Shown here: positions 26,489 to 35,969 of the stretch, one piece after another
How positions within the stretch are numbered: the first letter of the stretch is position 1
Layout: each line of letters begins with the position of its first letter
Assembly (NCBI GenBank): GCA_946481275.1
Contig: CAMLMV010000032.1
Coordinates: 8,371 to 72,370, forward strand
Length of the DNA: 64,000 bases
Direction of reading: 5' to 3'
From: an uncultured Massilia sp.
GTDB lineage: Bacteria > Pseudomonadota > Gammaproteobacteria > Burkholderiales > Burkholderiaceae
The notes under the pieces: generated by a model
Database searches by the model: none
What the model was told of the DNA's origin: nothing
What the model saw: the letters and a program-made list of their open reading frames with translations, nothing else
Program-made: the position numbers and the translations under genes

Positions 26489-27157
26489 TCACCATGGGAT
26501 GGGCGTGCCGTCGTAATTGAGGAAGGCGCCGTTCTGCGCCGGCGTCGCCCTGGCCAGCGTGGCGCGCAGCCCGGCCGCGCTCTGCTCGACGGTGAGCGTG
26601 GCGCTGGGGCCGCCCATGTCGGTCTGCACCCAGCCCGGATGGAACGTGAGGCACGTCGCGCCCTGCGGGCCATACGTCAGCGCGGCGTCGGCCAGCACGG
26701 AATTCAGCGCGGCCTTGCTGGCGCGGTACAGCGACCCCTGGTTGCTCGTGCGCGCGCCGATGGAACCCATGCGCGACGAGATCACGGCCACCTTGCCGCG
26801 CGTGGCAGTCACCAGCGGCGCGACGATCGGCAGCAGGCGCATCGCGGCCAGCACGTTCGTGTGCATGACGTCGTCGAATTCCTTCTCCGTCGGGAAGCCC
26901 GCGTGATCGGGTCCGTACACGCCCGCGACGAGCCAGGCGGCGTCGATCTTTTCGTCGTCCAGCTTCCAGCCCAGGCCACCGATCGATTCGGCATTCGTGA
27001 CGTCGACCTGGTGCGCTTCCGCGCCCAGCCGGCGCAGCGCCTCGCAATCCGCGGGCTTGCGCGCGGTGGCGATGACGCGCCAGCCGTCGGCGCGGTATTG
27101 ACGGGCCAGTTCGAGGCCGATGCCGCGCGAGGCGCCGACGATGAGAACGGTGGGCAT
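26489..27157 (-). CDS. SDR family oxidoreductase
   Basis: Short-chain dehydrogenase of 222 residues with LIVGASRGIGLELARQYRADG at the N-terminus, but the usual NNAG is replaced by LVAGVYG. The active site appears as SSRMGS...YRASKAALN. It resembles the C-factor/CsgA-like SDR subgroup. The ATG at 27157 follows a clear AAGGAGCTTCTC site. It stands between thiolase and acyl-CoA dehydrogenase genes and could act in fatty-acid or branched-chain metabolism, but substrate is unknown. Confidence 0.9.
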   Translation of the reverse strand: MPTVLIVGASRGIGLELARQYRADGWRVIATARKPADCEALRRLGAEAHQVDVTNAESIGGLGWKLDDEKIDAAWLVAGVYGPDHAGFPTEKEFDDVMHTNVLAAMRLLPIVAPLVTATRGKVAVISSRMGSIGARTSNQGSLYRASKAALNSVLADAALTYGPQGATCLTFHPGWVQTDMGGPSATLTVEQSAAGLRATLARATPAQNGAFLNYDGTPIPW

Positions 27158-27248
27158 GAGAAGCTCCTTCACGGTATGGATGACAATGACAATCCGCCAC
27201 CATACCGTGTTTTAAAAACGCGTGCGTGGCGCGCGCTACGCCCGTGCG

Positions 27249-28448
27249 TTACACCATCTCGATCGCCATCGCGGTCGCTTCGCCGCCGCCGATGCACAGC
27301 GACGCCACGCCGCGCTTGCCGCCCGTCTTCTTCAGTGCGCCCAGCAGCGTGACGATGATGCGTGCGCCCGATGCGCCGATCGGGTGGCCCAGCGCGCACG
27401 CGCCGCCGTGGACGTTGACCTTCGAATGCGGGATGTCCAGCTCGTGCATCGCTGCCATCGGCACCGCCGCGAAGGCCTCGTTGATCTCGAAGAGGTCGAC
27501 GTCCTTCGGCGACCAGCCGGTCTTCTTGAACAGCTTTTGCAGCGAGCCGATCGGCGCGGTCGAGAACTGGTCCGGTTCCTGCGCGTGCGTCGTGTGCGCA
27601 ACGATGCGGGCGAGCGGCGTGAGGCCCAGTTCCTTCGCCGTCGATTCGCGCATCATGACGAGGGCCGCAGCGCCGTCGTTGATCGACGACGACGAGGCGG
27701 CCGTGATGACGCCATCCTTCTTGAAGGCCGGACGCAGCGTGGGGATCTTGTCGACCTTGGCCTTGACGGGGCCTTCGTCCTTCTCGATGATCGTTTCGCC
27801 CAGGCGGTTCGCGACGGTCACCGGTGCGATCTCCCACTGGAAATCGCCGGACTCGGTGGCGTTCTGCGCGCGCTTGACGGATTCGATCGCGAACGCGTCC
27901 AGCTGCTCGCGCGAGAAGCAGTACTTGGCCACGCACTCCTCGGCGAACGTGCCCATCGAGCGGCCTTCGCCCGTCTTCTCGTTGCGCGAGTAGGCGTCTT
28001 CGAGGCCGTCCATCATCATGTGGTCGAACATGACGCCATGGCCGATGCGGTAGCCGCCGCGCGCCTTCGGGATCAGGTACGGCGCATTGGTCATCGATTC
28101 CATGCCGCCCGCCACGACGACGTCGGCGCTGCCGGCCTTGAGCACGTCGTGCGCGAAGATCGCGGCCTGCATCGCGGAGCCGCACATCTTCGACAGGGTG
28201 ACGGCACCGGTCGACAGCGGCAGGCCCGCCTTGATCAGCGCCTGGCGCGCCGGGGCCTGGCCCTGGCCGGCCATCAGGCAGTTGCCGAAGTAGACGTGCT
28301 CGACGAGGCTCGCGTCGACGCCTGCGCGCTCGACGGCCGCCTTGATCGCCACGGCGCCCAGGTCGCTCGCGGATTTCGAAGAGAAGTCGCCCTGGAAGGC
28401 GCCCATCGGGGTACGGGCGGCGCCGACGATAACGATTGGATCATTCAT
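27249..28448 (-). CDS. Acetyl-CoA C-acetyltransferase (thiolase)
   Basis: Biosynthetic-type thiolase of 399 residues. Catalytic Cys in [12 protein letters not shown] (the usual VCxSG motif reads MCGSA), His in [17 protein letters not shown] and Cys in [10 protein letters not shown]. It condenses two acetyl-CoA to acetoacetyl-CoA or cleaves the latter, which fits the last step of leucine/ketone-body catabolism. Its start overlaps the aceK stop by 8 bp, so it should be translated from an aceK transcript. The leucine enzyme isovaleryl-CoA dehydrogenase lies two genes upstream. Confidence 0.93.
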   Translation of the reverse strand: MNDPIVIVGAARTPMGAFQGDFSSKSASDLGAVAIKAAVERAGVDASLVEHVYFGNCLMAGQGQAPARQALIKAGLPLSTGAVTLSKMCGSAMQAAIFAHDVLKAGSADVVVAGGMESMTNAPYLIPKARGGYRIGHGVMFDHMMMDGLEDAYSRNEKTGEGRSMGTFAEECVAKYCFSREQLDAFAIESVKRAQNATESGDFQWEIAPVTVANRLGETIIEKDEGPVKAKVDKIPTLRPAFKKDGVITAASSSSINDGAAALVMMRESTAKELGLTPLARIVAHTTHAQEPDQFSTAPIGSLQKLFKKTGWSPKDVDLFEINEAFAAVPMAAMHELDIPHSKVNVHGGACALGHPIGASGARIIVTLLGALKKTGGKRGVASLCIGGGEATAMAIEMV

Positions 28449-30282
28449 TGTGTAAGGTCTCCAAGTAATGGGATTGCGGCGAGGGTGTCGCCGGGTTCGC
28501 TGGGTCCGAGAGGTGGAACCGGATGTGCTGCGGATACGGGAAAATGTCTTCGAGTTCGCCTGCGAGAATGCGGTCCTTGTGCGACTGCCACCAGACGCGC
28601 GTCAATAGTGCGGCATGGTGTTTCATGAACGCGGCGCGTATCTTTGGATTCGCGAGCAGGAAGCGCGCGAACTGTTCCGGGAAGACATCGTGCTTGCCGA
28701 TGGGATACCAAGGCTCGGCGGCCATCTCGTCTTCCTCGTTCCGCGGCTGCGGGATGTCGCGGAAGTTGCAATCGGTGAGGTATTCGATCTCGTCGTAGTC
28801 GTAAAACACGACGCGGCCATGTCGGGTCACGCCGAAGTTTTTGTACAGCATATCGCCCGGAAAAATATTCGCGGCGACGAGGTCGCGGATCGCATTGCCG
28901 TACTCGAACACGCCGTGTTCGATGAGCTCGTCGTCGCCGCTGCGTTGTGCACGGTCCAGGTAGATATTCAGCGGCACCATGCGCCGCTCGATGTACAGGT
29001 GCCTGATGACGATGTGGTCGCCTTCGATGTCGACGAGCGAAGGTGCGAACCGGCGCAGTTCGGCCAGCAGTTCCTCGTCGAAGCGGGACAGCGGGAAGGC
29101 CACGTCCGAGTACTCAAGCGTGTCCGCCATGCGGCCCACGCGGTCGTGGTGTTTCACCAGCAGGTATTTTTCCTTGATGCGGGCCCGCGTCGTCTCTTTC
29201 GGCGGCGGATAGAAATCCTTGATCACCTTGAACACGTACGGAAAGGAGGGCAGTTCGAAAACGAGCATCACGAGTCCGCGGATGCCGGGCGCGATACGGA
29301 AGGCGTCGGAGCTGTGCTTCAGGTGCTGTAAAAAGTCGCGGTAGAACAGTGTCTTGCCCTGCTTTTGCAGGCCGAGGATCGTGTAGATCTCGCTGCGCGG
29401 CTTCTTCGGCATCAGGCTGCGCAGGAATTGTACGAACGCCGACGGCACTTCCATGTCGACCATGAAATAGGCCCGCGTGAACGAGAACAGCAGGATCACC
29501 TGCTCGGGGTCCGTCAGCACCGCATCGAGGACGAGCCGGCCGGCCCGGTCGTGCAGGATCGGCACGACGAACGGGTGCTCGCGGGCACCGTTGATGGCGC
29601 GGCCGACGATGTACGCGGCCTTGTTGCGGAAGAATAGGCTCGACAGCACGTGCAGCTGCTGGTTCGGCTCGCGCTCGTGCAGGCCGAAATGTTCGACCAT
29701 GCGTGCTTCGACGAGGGCGATGTCGCGGTCGAGGTCGGCGAATGGGCAGTCGAGCTGGAAATTCGTGACCATGCGCCGCAACGAGAAGCGCAGGCTGTCC
29801 GCTGCCGGGTAGTACACGCGGTAGGTCGGGGCCGGTTCGTCCGTCTCGATGTATTCCGTCGAGACGGCCGGGCGTACGAAAATGAAATCGTTGCGGTAGT
29901 AACTGCGGTGCAGGATATGGCAGCTGACGGAATTGAAGAAACTCTCCGCCAGCTCCGGGCGCTTGTGGCCCGTCTGCAGGCCGCTCAGTAGCCCAATATA
30001 ATGGAGTTTCGTTTCGCGCCACGTTTCGTCAGTGAGGTCTTCCGGCGCGTACTCGTCTTCCAGCGCCTGTACGCATTCCTGCACGCGCTTGTCGTAGAAA
30101 TCGATGCGCTTGCGCGCGGCCTGCTGGGCGGTCGTCCAGTCGGCACGCTCGAACCAGGTCTTGGCCGTCTTGCTGGCCTGGCGGAACAGCGTGTAGTGGC
30201 GGTCGAAGCCGTCCAGGATGGTGCGCGCGATGTCGAAGGCGATCTGGGACGACAGCAGCTTGGGGAAGGTGGCCTGGGTCAT
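28441..30282 (-). CDS. aceK: Isocitrate dehydrogenase kinase/phosphatase AceK
   Basis: Bifunctional enzyme of 613 residues that phosphorylates and inactivates isocitrate dehydrogenase, sending carbon into the glyoxylate bypass, and reverses this. The ATP/AMP-binding segment [16 protein letters not shown] lies near residue 310, and the protein-kinase-like C-terminal half shows [25 protein letters not shown]. Length and N-terminal [25 protein letters not shown] match the family. It is not next to aceA/aceB as in E. coli. Here it sits between isovaleryl-CoA dehydrogenase and a thiolase, both acetyl-CoA-yielding, so expression may be tied to that flux (inference). Confidence 0.96.
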   Translation of the reverse strand: MTQATFPKLLSSQIAFDIARTILDGFDRHYTLFRQASKTAKTWFERADWTTAQQAARKRIDFYDKRVQECVQALEDEYAPEDLTDETWRETKLHYIGLLSGLQTGHKRPELAESFFNSVSCHILHRSYYRNDFIFVRPAVSTEYIETDEPAPTYRVYYPAADSLRFSLRRMVTNFQLDCPFADLDRDIALVEARMVEHFGLHEREPNQQLHVLSSLFFRNKAAYIVGRAINGAREHPFVVPILHDRAGRLVLDAVLTDPEQVILLFSFTRAYFMVDMEVPSAFVQFLRSLMPKKPRSEIYTILGLQKQGKTLFYRDFLQHLKHSSDAFRIAPGIRGLVMLVFELPSFPYVFKVIKDFYPPPKETTRARIKEKYLLVKHHDRVGRMADTLEYSDVAFPLSRFDEELLAELRRFAPSLVDIEGDHIVIRHLYIERRMVPLNIYLDRAQRSGDDELIEHGVFEYGNAIRDLVAANIFPGDMLYKNFGVTRHGRVVFYDYDEIEYLTDCNFRDIPQPRNEEDEMAAEPWYPIGKHDVFPEQFARFLLANPKIRAAFMKHHAALLTRVWWQSHKDRILAGELEDIFPYPQHIRFHLSDPANPATPSPQSHYLETLHNE

Positions 30283-30331
30283 CGGGCGGCTCGCGCGGTG
30301 GGGAACGTTATTGTTATTGTATTACCCGATC

Positions 30332-30362
30332 CGTCGTTCCCGCCTGGGCGGCGGGAACGACG
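30332..30362. repeat. Perfect 13-bp stem hairpin, REP-like
   Basis: CGTCGTTCCCGCC pairs fully with GGCGGGAACGACG around TGGGC in the 167-bp gap between the isovaleryl-CoA dehydrogenase and aceK genes. No T-tract follows on either strand, so it is not a classical terminator. It shares the TTCCCGC/GCGGGAA arms with the hairpin at 46831, suggesting a dispersed repeat. Confidence 0.55.
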
Positions 30363-30449
30363 TTCGTGGTTTTCGGGCTAGGTGGAGTGTTGTTGTTTTG
30401 CCGGCTCTTGCCGATCTTCTTGTTCGCCCGGTCTCCTCTCTCCACAACC

Positions 30450-31634
30450 TTACATCGTCTCGCCGAACAGCTCGCGCCCGATCAGCATGCGACGGATTTC
30501 GCTCGTACCGGCGCCGATCTCGTACAGCTTGGCGTCGCGCCACAGACGGCCCACCGGATATTCGTTGATGTAGCCATTGCCGCCCAGCGTCTGGATCGCC
30601 TCGCCGGCCATCCACGTCGCCTTTTCCGCGCTGTACAGGATGGCGCCGGCCGCGTCCTTGCGCAGGGCGCGCACCTGCTCCGGGTTCGATGCGCGGTCGC
30701 AGGCCTGGCCGACTGCATAGACATACGCGCGGCATGCCATCATCGTCGAATACATATCCGCGATCTTGCCCTGCATCAGTTGGAACTCACCAATTGCCTG
30801 GCCAAACTGCTTGCGCTCGTGAATATACGGCACGACGACGTCCATGCAGGCCGACATGATGCCCAGCGGGCCGCCGGAGAGCACGGTGCGCTCGAAATCC
30901 AGGCCCGACATCAGCACGTTCACGCCCTTGCCCACGCCGCCCAGCACGTTCTCGGCGGGCACTTCGCAATCCTGGAACACCAGCTCGCCCGTGTGCGAAC
31001 CGCGCATGCCCAGCTTGTCCAGCTTTTGCGCGACCGAGAAGCCTTTGAAGCCTTTCTCGATGAGGAAGGCGGTCATGCCGCGCGGACCGGCCTCGATGTC
31101 GGTCTTGGCGTAGACGACGAGGGTGTTGGCGTCCGGACCGTTCGTAATCCACATCTTGGTGCCGTTCAGCACGTAGCGGTCGCCCTTCAGGTCGGCGCGG
31201 AGCTTCATGCTGACGACGTCGGAACCGGCGTTCGGCTCGGACATGGCCAATGCACCGACGTGCTCGCCCGAAATTAGCTTGGGCAGGTATTTGCGCTTCT
31301 GCTCTTCGTTGCCGTTGCGCTTGATCTGGTTGACGCACAGGTTCGAGTGGGCACCGTACGACAGGCCCACGGAGGCCGACGCGCGCGAGATTTCTTCCAT
31401 GGCGACGATGTGTGCGAGGTAGCCCATGTTGGCGCCGCCATATTCCTCGCTGACGGTGATGCCGAGCAGGCCCAGTTCGCCCATCTTTTTCCACAGATCC
31501 ATCGGGAACTGGTCAGTGCGGTCGATCTCGGCCGCGCGGGGGGCGATTTCGCTCGCGGCGAACTGTTGTACAGCTTCGCGCAGGGCAGCGATGTCTTCGC
31601 CGTGGTCAAAGGTCAAGCCAGGGAGATGCAGCAT
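30450..31634 (-). CDS. ivd: Isovaleryl-CoA dehydrogenase (LiuA)
   Basis: Flavin enzyme of 394 residues that oxidises isovaleryl-CoA in leucine degradation. The catalytic base sits in the IVD-specific position ([12 protein letters not shown]; Glu248), not in the usual C-terminal YEG motif. The [20 protein letters not shown] and [27 protein letters not shown] segments are strongly IVD-like. A LiuR-type palindrome 62-81 bp upstream (31696-31715) suggests repression by the MerR protein at 32594. Other liu genes (carboxylase, hydratase, HMG-CoA lyase) are absent from the window. Confidence 0.95.
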   Translation of the reverse strand: MLHLPGLTFDHGEDIAALREAVQQFAASEIAPRAAEIDRTDQFPMDLWKKMGELGLLGITVSEEYGGANMGYLAHIVAMEEISRASASVGLSYGAHSNLCVNQIKRNGNEEQKRKYLPKLISGEHVGALAMSEPNAGSDVVSMKLRADLKGDRYVLNGTKMWITNGPDANTLVVYAKTDIEAGPRGMTAFLIEKGFKGFSVAQKLDKLGMRGSHTGELVFQDCEVPAENVLGGVGKGVNVLMSGLDFERTVLSGGPLGIMSACMDVVVPYIHERKQFGQAIGEFQLMQGKIADMYSTMMACRAYVYAVGQACDRASNPEQVRALRKDAAGAILYSAEKATWMAGEAIQTLGGNGYINEYPVGRLWRDAKLYEIGAGTSEIRRMLIGRELFGETM

Positions 31635-31695
31635 GTCGTCCTCGTTCTCGTCGTCTAGTGGATGGCTGGTGGCCAGGCTAGATGATAGCGCGGAG

Positions 31696-31715
31696 TGACG
31701 TTAACGTAAACGTCA
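31696..31715. promoter_or_regulatory. LiuR-type operator upstream of ivd
   Basis: TGACGTTAACGTAAACGTCA is a near-perfect palindrome (only one pair mismatched). A closely similar sequence lies before the MerR gene (33092-33108), with 15 of 16 bases matching in inverse orientation. It resembles the LiuR motif reported for proteobacteria (recalled, not checked). Confidence 0.75.
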
Positions 31716-31730
31716 AGCGATTGCCCGTAC

Positions 31731-32516
31731 TCAGCGGCGGCGCCTGCGCCACATCCTGCGTACCGCCCAGGCCGCGAGCAGGATGATGAACAGCCACGGC
31801 AGCAGATAGGCGATGCCCGACACGGCGAACGCGATTCCCTGCGACAGGTTGCTGCCGAACTGTTCCAGTGAACGGCGGATCGGCGCCCAGAACGGCCGTT
31901 GCCGGTCCGAGCGGATGGACACGTTCAGGATGTCGGTGTCGACGCGCTGGGCGAGCTGGGCGCGCTTGCCGTCCGCCGTTTCATATTTCGACTGGATCTC
32001 GGCCAGTTCGCGGTTGACCTTGATCAGTGCGTCGACATCGTTGCCGGCGCGGTTACGCAAGGCTTCGAGACGGCTGCGATAGTCGTCCAGCATGGCCAGT
32101 TCGCGTGCCGTATCCGCGATCGGGCCGGACAGGTCTTCGACGTGCGTCGACTGGCGGGCAAGCTCGGCTTGTTTCCCCATTGCCGCGATCAGTGCCGGGA
32201 CGACGTCCGGCCTGGCACGGAATTTCAGCGATGCCGCGGCGTCGGGCTCGCTGTCGATGCGCGACTCCAGCAGGGTGCACGCGGCGGCGGCTGCACGGCA
32301 GGCGCGCAGGCCGTCCGCATACAGGGCTGCCACCTTGTCCGGTGCAGCGTCGACGTCGACGAAGTGCTCGTAGGCGAGTTGCCGCGCCGCGTTTGCGCGG
32401 TCATGTTGTGCGATGGGCGCCTGCTCGCGCATCGGCATCTGCTGCACCTTCGAGCAGCCGGCGAGCGCGGCAAACAGAAGCGCGAGGGACAGGTAGGAAA
32501 AGATTGTGCGATGCAC
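31731..32516 (-). CDS. DUF4349 domain lipoprotein
   Basis: Predicted envelope lipoprotein of about 261 residues. The GTG start at 32516 gives a normal signal (LSLALLFAALAGC lipobox); the frame is open further upstream to 32555 but without a ribosome site. The body contains a helical, probably coiled-coil stretch and the DUF4349 pattern (LREIQSKYETADGKRAQLAQRVD-like segment, then VDTDILNVSIRSD). A transmembrane helix near the C-terminus (GIAYLLPWLFIILLAAWAVRRMWRRRRR) ends in a basic tail. DUF4349 has no established function. It lies between the MerR gene and ivd on the same strand. Confidence 0.8.
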   Translation of the reverse strand: MHRTIFSYLSLALLFAALAGCSKVQQMPMREQAPIAQHDRANAARQLAYEHFVDVDAAPDKVAALYADGLRACRAAAAACTLLESRIDSEPDAAASLKFRARPDVVPALIAAMGKQAELARQSTHVEDLSGPIADTARELAMLDDYRSRLEALRNRAGNDVDALIKVNRELAEIQSKYETADGKRAQLAQRVDTDILNVSIRSDRQRPFWAPIRRSLEQFGSNLSQGIAFAVSGIAYLLPWLFIILLAAWAVRRMWRRRRR

Positions 32517-32593
32517 GCCTGATTGCTTCCTGGATTGGTTCGTCTGGAACCCCAAGATAGCAAATCGCCGCCCGGAAAAAGACGCGCTTTATA

Positions 32594-33028
32594 TCAGGCC
32601 GCGTCCTTCTCGCCCGCATCCTCGTCCAGCAGAGTGCCGGCAGCGCCCGATTCCGCCAGCAGCCGGCGGCATTCTTCTTCGTGAACAGAAATTTCCGCCA
32701 GCGACATCTCGATATCCGCGCGCTGCTGTTCCAGCGTCTCGCGCTGGTGCGCCAGCACGCCCAGGAAACGGTTGATCTGGGCCACGGTGTCCTTAGGCGT
32801 CTCGTACATGTCGATGATGCTTTTGATCTCCGACAAGGTCAGGCCCAGGCGCTTGCCGCGCAGCGTCAGTTTCAAACGGGTGCGGTCGCGCGGCGTGTAG
32901 ACACGGTTGCGTCCGCCCTGGCCCTCCCGCATTGGGCTGAGCAGCCCCTGGTCTTCGTAGAAGCGGATCGCACGCGCGGTGATGTCGAATTCGCGTGCCA
33001 GTTCGGCGATGGTGTAGGTGGTGGCCAT
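32594..33028 (-). CDS. liuR: MerR family regulator, LiuR-like
   Basis: DNA-binding protein of 144 residues. It has the MerR HTH (YTIAELAREFDITARAIRFYEDQGLLSPMREGQ) and an HTH-wing region YTPRDRTRLKLTLRGKRLGLTLSEIKSII, followed by a coiled-coil dimerisation helix. The lack of metal-binding cysteines and the presence of LiuR-like operators here and upstream of ivd suggest that it represses branched-chain amino-acid catabolism and is relieved by an acyl-CoA intermediate. The operator at 33092 lies 64 bp upstream of its start. Confidence 0.9.
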   Translation of the reverse strand: MATTYTIAELAREFDITARAIRFYEDQGLLSPMREGQGGRNRVYTPRDRTRLKLTLRGKRLGLTLSEIKSIIDMYETPKDTVAQINRFLGVLAHQRETLEQQRADIEMSLAEISVHEEECRRLLAESGAAGTLLDEDAGEKDAA

Positions 33029-33091
33029 GGTGTTCTGCGGGTCAAAAGTGGCGAGGTCCGGAATCGCTTAGAATCACAGCCTGCGCCTTCC

Positions 33092-33108
33092 GTTTACGTT
33101 TACGTCAA
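33092..33108. promoter_or_regulatory. LiuR-type operator upstream of liuR
   Basis: GTTTACGTTTACGTCAA lies between the liuR and metallo-hydrolase start codons, so it could act on both. Its reverse complement matches the ivd operator at 15 of 16 bases. Confidence 0.7.
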
Positions 33109-33164
33109 AGCGTTTGCGGCATTGTAACGCGCCTGCGCCCTGCATCCATACGAAAGTCCACCGC

Positions 33165-34217
33165 ATGAACTCCCTCGAAGCCCAGCTCAGCTATCCATTC
33201 GGCGATGTCATTCCCCCGCTCGGCACGGTCACGGACGTGGCGCCCGGCCTGTCGTGGCTGCGCATGCCGCTGCCGTTCGCCCTCGACCATATCAATCTGT
33301 GGCTGCTGGACGATGCCTCGGGAAACAAGCGCGGCTGGTCCCTCGTCGACTGCGGCGCCGGCACCGATGCGACCCGGTCTGCTTGGGAACAATTGTTCAC
33401 GGGTGCAATGGCGAACCGGCCCCTGCTGCGCGTGTTCGCGACGCACTGTCACCCCGACCACGTCGGCCTGTCCGGCTGGCTGTGCGACCGGTTCGACGCG
33501 CCGTTCTGGACGAGCACCGGCGAGTTCGGCTTCGCGCGCATGATGGCCGCCGCGCTGCCCGGCGTCGACGGTCCGTCGGCGATCCCCCATTTCCAGCGTC
33601 ACGGTCTCGTCGATGCGGGCATGCTCGAGCAGATGCAGAGCCGTAAGAATTACTACCCGTCGCTCGTCCCGGCCGTGCCGGCGGCGTACACCCGCCTGCA
33701 GGATGGCCAGCGTGTCATCGTCGGGGCAAGGGAATGGCGCGTGATCACCGGTTTCGGCCACTCTCCGGAACACGTCTCGCTGTACGACGCCACCGACCGG
33801 ATCCTGATCGCGGGCGACATGGTGTTGCCGCGCATTTCGACGAACGTGTCCGTGTTCGCCGTCGAGCCGGATGGCAACCCGCTGCAGTCGTACCTGGATT
33901 CGCTGGACAAGTTCGCCGACCTGCCCGACGACACCCTCGTCCTGCCCGCGCACGGCAAGCCGTTCCGGGGCCTGCACACCCGCATCGCGCAATTGCGCGC
34001 GCACCACGCAGCGCGGCTGGACGAAGTCCGCGCCGTGTGCGCCGAGCCGCAATCCGCAGTTGACATTGTCCCGTTGATGTTCAAGCGACAACTCGATGCG
34101 CACCAGCTCAGTTTTGCGATCGGCGAGGCTTTAGCTCACCTTCATTATCTTTGGTACAACGGTAACCTCGTGCGTGTAACCGGCGACGATGGCATCGTTC
34201 GCTTTAAGTTGACTTAA
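33165..34217 (+). CDS. MBL-fold metallo-hydrolase (LACTB2-like)
   Basis: Metallo-beta-lactamase-fold hydrolase of 350 residues. The zinc motif HxHxDH appears as THCHPDHVG (His94, His96, Asp98, His99), with a second histidine at about GFGHSPEHV and aspartate in IAGDMVLP. The C-terminal ~80 residues form a winged-helix-like BLACT_WH region. It is divergent from liuR, with a LiuR-type operator in between, so it may belong to the LiuR regulon; its substrate (thioester, nucleic acid or lactone) is not set. Confidence 0.88.
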   Translation: MNSLEAQLSYPFGDVIPPLGTVTDVAPGLSWLRMPLPFALDHINLWLLDDASGNKRGWSLVDCGAGTDATRSAWEQLFTGAMANRPLLRVFATHCHPDHVGLSGWLCDRFDAPFWTSTGEFGFARMMAAALPGVDGPSAIPHFQRHGLVDAGMLEQMQSRKNYYPSLVPAVPAAYTRLQDGQRVIVGAREWRVITGFGHSPEHVSLYDATDRILIAGDMVLPRISTNVSVFAVEPDGNPLQSYLDSLDKFADLPDDTLVLPAHGKPFRGLHTRIAQLRAHHAARLDEVRAVCAEPQSAVDIVPLMFKRQLDAHQLSFAIGEALAHLHYLWYNGNLVRVTGDDGIVRFKLT

Positions 34218-34520
34218 AACAACATATTGACACCAATGGATGTCGCAAAAATCACGACAATCTAACAGGACTTCCCCCCATTTTGTTGACTCTTGGCATC
34301 ATTTGTCGTGCGCAGAGGAAGAAACGTTCCAATTTTTGGTAGGAAATTGAACCAGCAAACGTTTTCCTTTTCCTGTAGGATATTTTTCACACATATCTCA
34401 CGACATGCTGAACACAACGGGAATTGCTGGACAGCACTGTGAGAATTGATCAATACTCACTTATTTGTTACCTACAGCCTCTCCTGCCGTCACAGACGGT
34501 CTGGTCAACGGAGCGACCTA
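34218..34520. other. AT-rich intergenic region
   Basis: About 300 bp without a credible gene. Base composition is much more AT-rich than the rest of the window, with T-runs and an operator-like palindrome at 34439-34460. A short minus-strand frame (34262-34453) has no homologous character and no ribosome site. The region probably holds the promoter of the HTH gene and may derive from foreign DNA. Confidence 0.5.
34439..34460. promoter_or_regulatory. 22-bp operator-like palindrome
   Basis: TGAGAATTGATCAATACTCA, flanked by G and C, forms 10 of 11 base pairs. It lies 60 bp before the HTH regulator start and is the strongest dyad in the AT-rich stretch. Confidence 0.55.
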
Positions 34521-34967
34521 ATGACGGCTTTGCATGAACCCTTAGTGCCACCCATGAATTCGACTAACGAACGGGAGAGCTTCAGCGAGCGCCTGCAGCA
34601 AGCCCTGAAAAACGCCCATTATTCTCCGGACAGCCCCACCCGTCTGGCGCGGGAATTTAACATTCGCTTCGAGGGCCGTCCGATCACGGTCCACGCGGCA
34701 CGCAAGTGGCTGGTCGGAGAGGCGATCCCGACCCAGGAAAAACTGCGCATGATCGCGCAGTGGCTGGGCGTGCCGGCCGACTGGCTGCGCTTTGGCGGTT
34801 CGGAAAACGCTGCCGCCAATGGCGATGGCGCGGACGGCAGCACCCGGTTCGAATCGGCTGACGTCAAGCTGATCGCCGACCTGCAGCGCCTGGACGAGCA
34901 CCACAAGCAACTGGCGCGTGAATTCATCCGCATGCTCGTGCGCATGAATCACCAGCAACAGAAATAA
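34521..34967 (+). CDS. HTH (XRE/phage-repressor-like) transcriptional regulator
   Basis: DNA-binding protein of 148 residues. The segment around residues 20-90 (ERLQQALKNAHYSPDSPTRLAREF, RPITVHAARKWLVGEAIPTQEKLRMIAQWLGV) resembles the HTH of Cro/CI-type repressors. Residues 100-148 (DVKLIADLQRLDEHHKQLAREFIRMLVRMN) are likely a dimerising helix pair. No peptidase domain is present, unlike LexA/CI repressors. The GGAGCG before ATG 34521 supports the start; another ATG lies at 34554. A 22-bp palindrome 60 bp upstream may be its operator. Confidence 0.83.
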   Translation: MTALHEPLVPPMNSTNERESFSERLQQALKNAHYSPDSPTRLAREFNIRFEGRPITVHAARKWLVGEAIPTQEKLRMIAQWLGVPADWLRFGGSENAAANGDGADGSTRFESADVKLIADLQRLDEHHKQLAREFIRMLVRMNHQQQK

Positions 34968-34976
34968 TCCTTCCTG

Positions 34977-35044
34977 ATCGCCATCGAGTTCACGATGGCC
35001 GAATCCCATGACGCGGCGTCCGGCAAGCTCCGGGCGCCGCGTCA
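34977..35044 (+). terminator. Two tandem hairpins after the HTH gene
   Basis: GCCATCG/CGATGGC form the first stem. A perfect 10-bp stem TGACGCGGCG (35009-35018) / CGCCGCGTCA (35035-35044), with an inner CCGG pair, forms the second. A T-run (ATTTTTTC) follows about 20 nt later. Confidence 0.5.
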
Positions 35045-35201
35045 CGCACTTCTGTACTGCAATTTTTTCTGCGATTAATCCGCACAAACGGCCGAGTCTC
35101 GCGCATAATCGGTAACGCTAACGGAACGTCGCAACCGTCGAGTTCGCGTTCCTGCCTGGCGTACGCCAGTGTTATCGGTCATATAAGGATGCAGTCGCCT
35201 C

Positions 35202-35375
35202 ATGATTAATAACTACAGCAACACCGCGCAGTTGAAGGACCTCATGACAGCACCGCCGATGACGGCGGCCCAGCACGCAGAAATCATGCGCAAGCGTAAC
35301 GAGCAGCGCAGAAAAATCGAAGACGCAAGAGAACAGAGACGGGCCGAACGCGACCCGTACGGCGACCACGCCTGA
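35202..35375 (+). CDS. Small basic protein, 57 residues
   Basis: Reading frame MINNYSNTAQLKDLMTAPPM... ending ERDPYGDHA, stop at 35373-35375. AAGGA at 35185-35189 precedes the ATG by 12 nt, which is a little long. The C-terminal half is rich in Arg/Lys/Glu (MRKRNEQRRKIEDAREQRRAER) and is probably a single charged helix. No known family recognised. Its stop abuts the ubiX stop (converging), and it is too short for routine ORF detection. It could be a real small protein of this lineage; comparison of related genomes would be needed. Confidence 0.6.
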   Translation: MINNYSNTAQLKDLMTAPPMTAAQHAEIMRKRNEQRRKIEDAREQRRAERDPYGDHA

Positions 35376-35969
35376 TCAGGGCGTATCGTCTTTCATGCCG
35401 CCCCAGCGCGGGGCGAGATCATTCGTCACGCCCAGCAGGTCCATGACGCGCGCCACCGTGTGGTCGACCATCTCGTCGATCGTGGCGGGGCGGTTGTAAA
35501 AGCTCGGCAGCGGCGGGAAGACGATGCCGCCCATTTCCGTGACCGCCGTCATGTTGCGCAGGTGCGCCAGGTTGAATGGCGTTTCGCGCACCATCAGGAT
35601 CAGGCGCCGGCGTTCTTTCAGCACGACGTCGGCGGCGCGTGTGATCAGGTTGTCCGACAAACCATGCGCGACCGCGGCCAGCGTCTTCATCGAACAGGGG
35701 GCGATCACCATGCCGTCCGTCTGGAACGAGCCGCTGGCGATCGATGCACCGATCTCGCGGTTGCGGTGTACCACGTGGGCGAGCGCTTCCACGTCGCGCC
35801 GTTGCAGGCCGACTTCCTGGTGCAGGGTGAGGGTGGCGGCGTCGGAAATGACGAGATGCGTCTCGACGCCGGGTACGGCGGCCAGCCGCCGCAGCAGCTG
35901 CACGCCATAGATCGCGCCGGTCGCGCCGGTGATGGCGACGACGATCCGGCGCGGGCCGGAATCAGCCAT
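35376..35969 (-). CDS. ubiX: Flavin prenyltransferase UbiX
   Basis: Enzyme of 197 residues that prenylates FMN to make the cofactor of UbiD-type decarboxylases used in ubiquinone synthesis. Family signs are [18 protein letters not shown] near the start, [22 protein letters not shown] in the middle and [26 protein letters not shown] at the end. It overlaps the grxD stop by 8 bp on the same strand, implying coordinated expression. No ubiD lies in the window. Confidence 0.94.
   Translation of the reverse strand: MADSGPRRIVVAITGATGAIYGVQLLRRLAAVPGVETHLVISDAATLTLHQEVGLQRRDVEALAHVVHRNREIGASIASGSFQTDGMVIAPCSMKTLAAVAHGLSDNLITRAADVVLKERRRLILMVRETPFNLAHLRNMTAVTEMGGIVFPPLPSFYNRPATIDEMVDHTVARVMDLLGVTNDLAPRWGGMKDDTP

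Noticed and set aside
34262..34453. 63-codon minus-strand frame in the AT-rich gap
   Set aside because: No ribosome site and no family character; likely chance.
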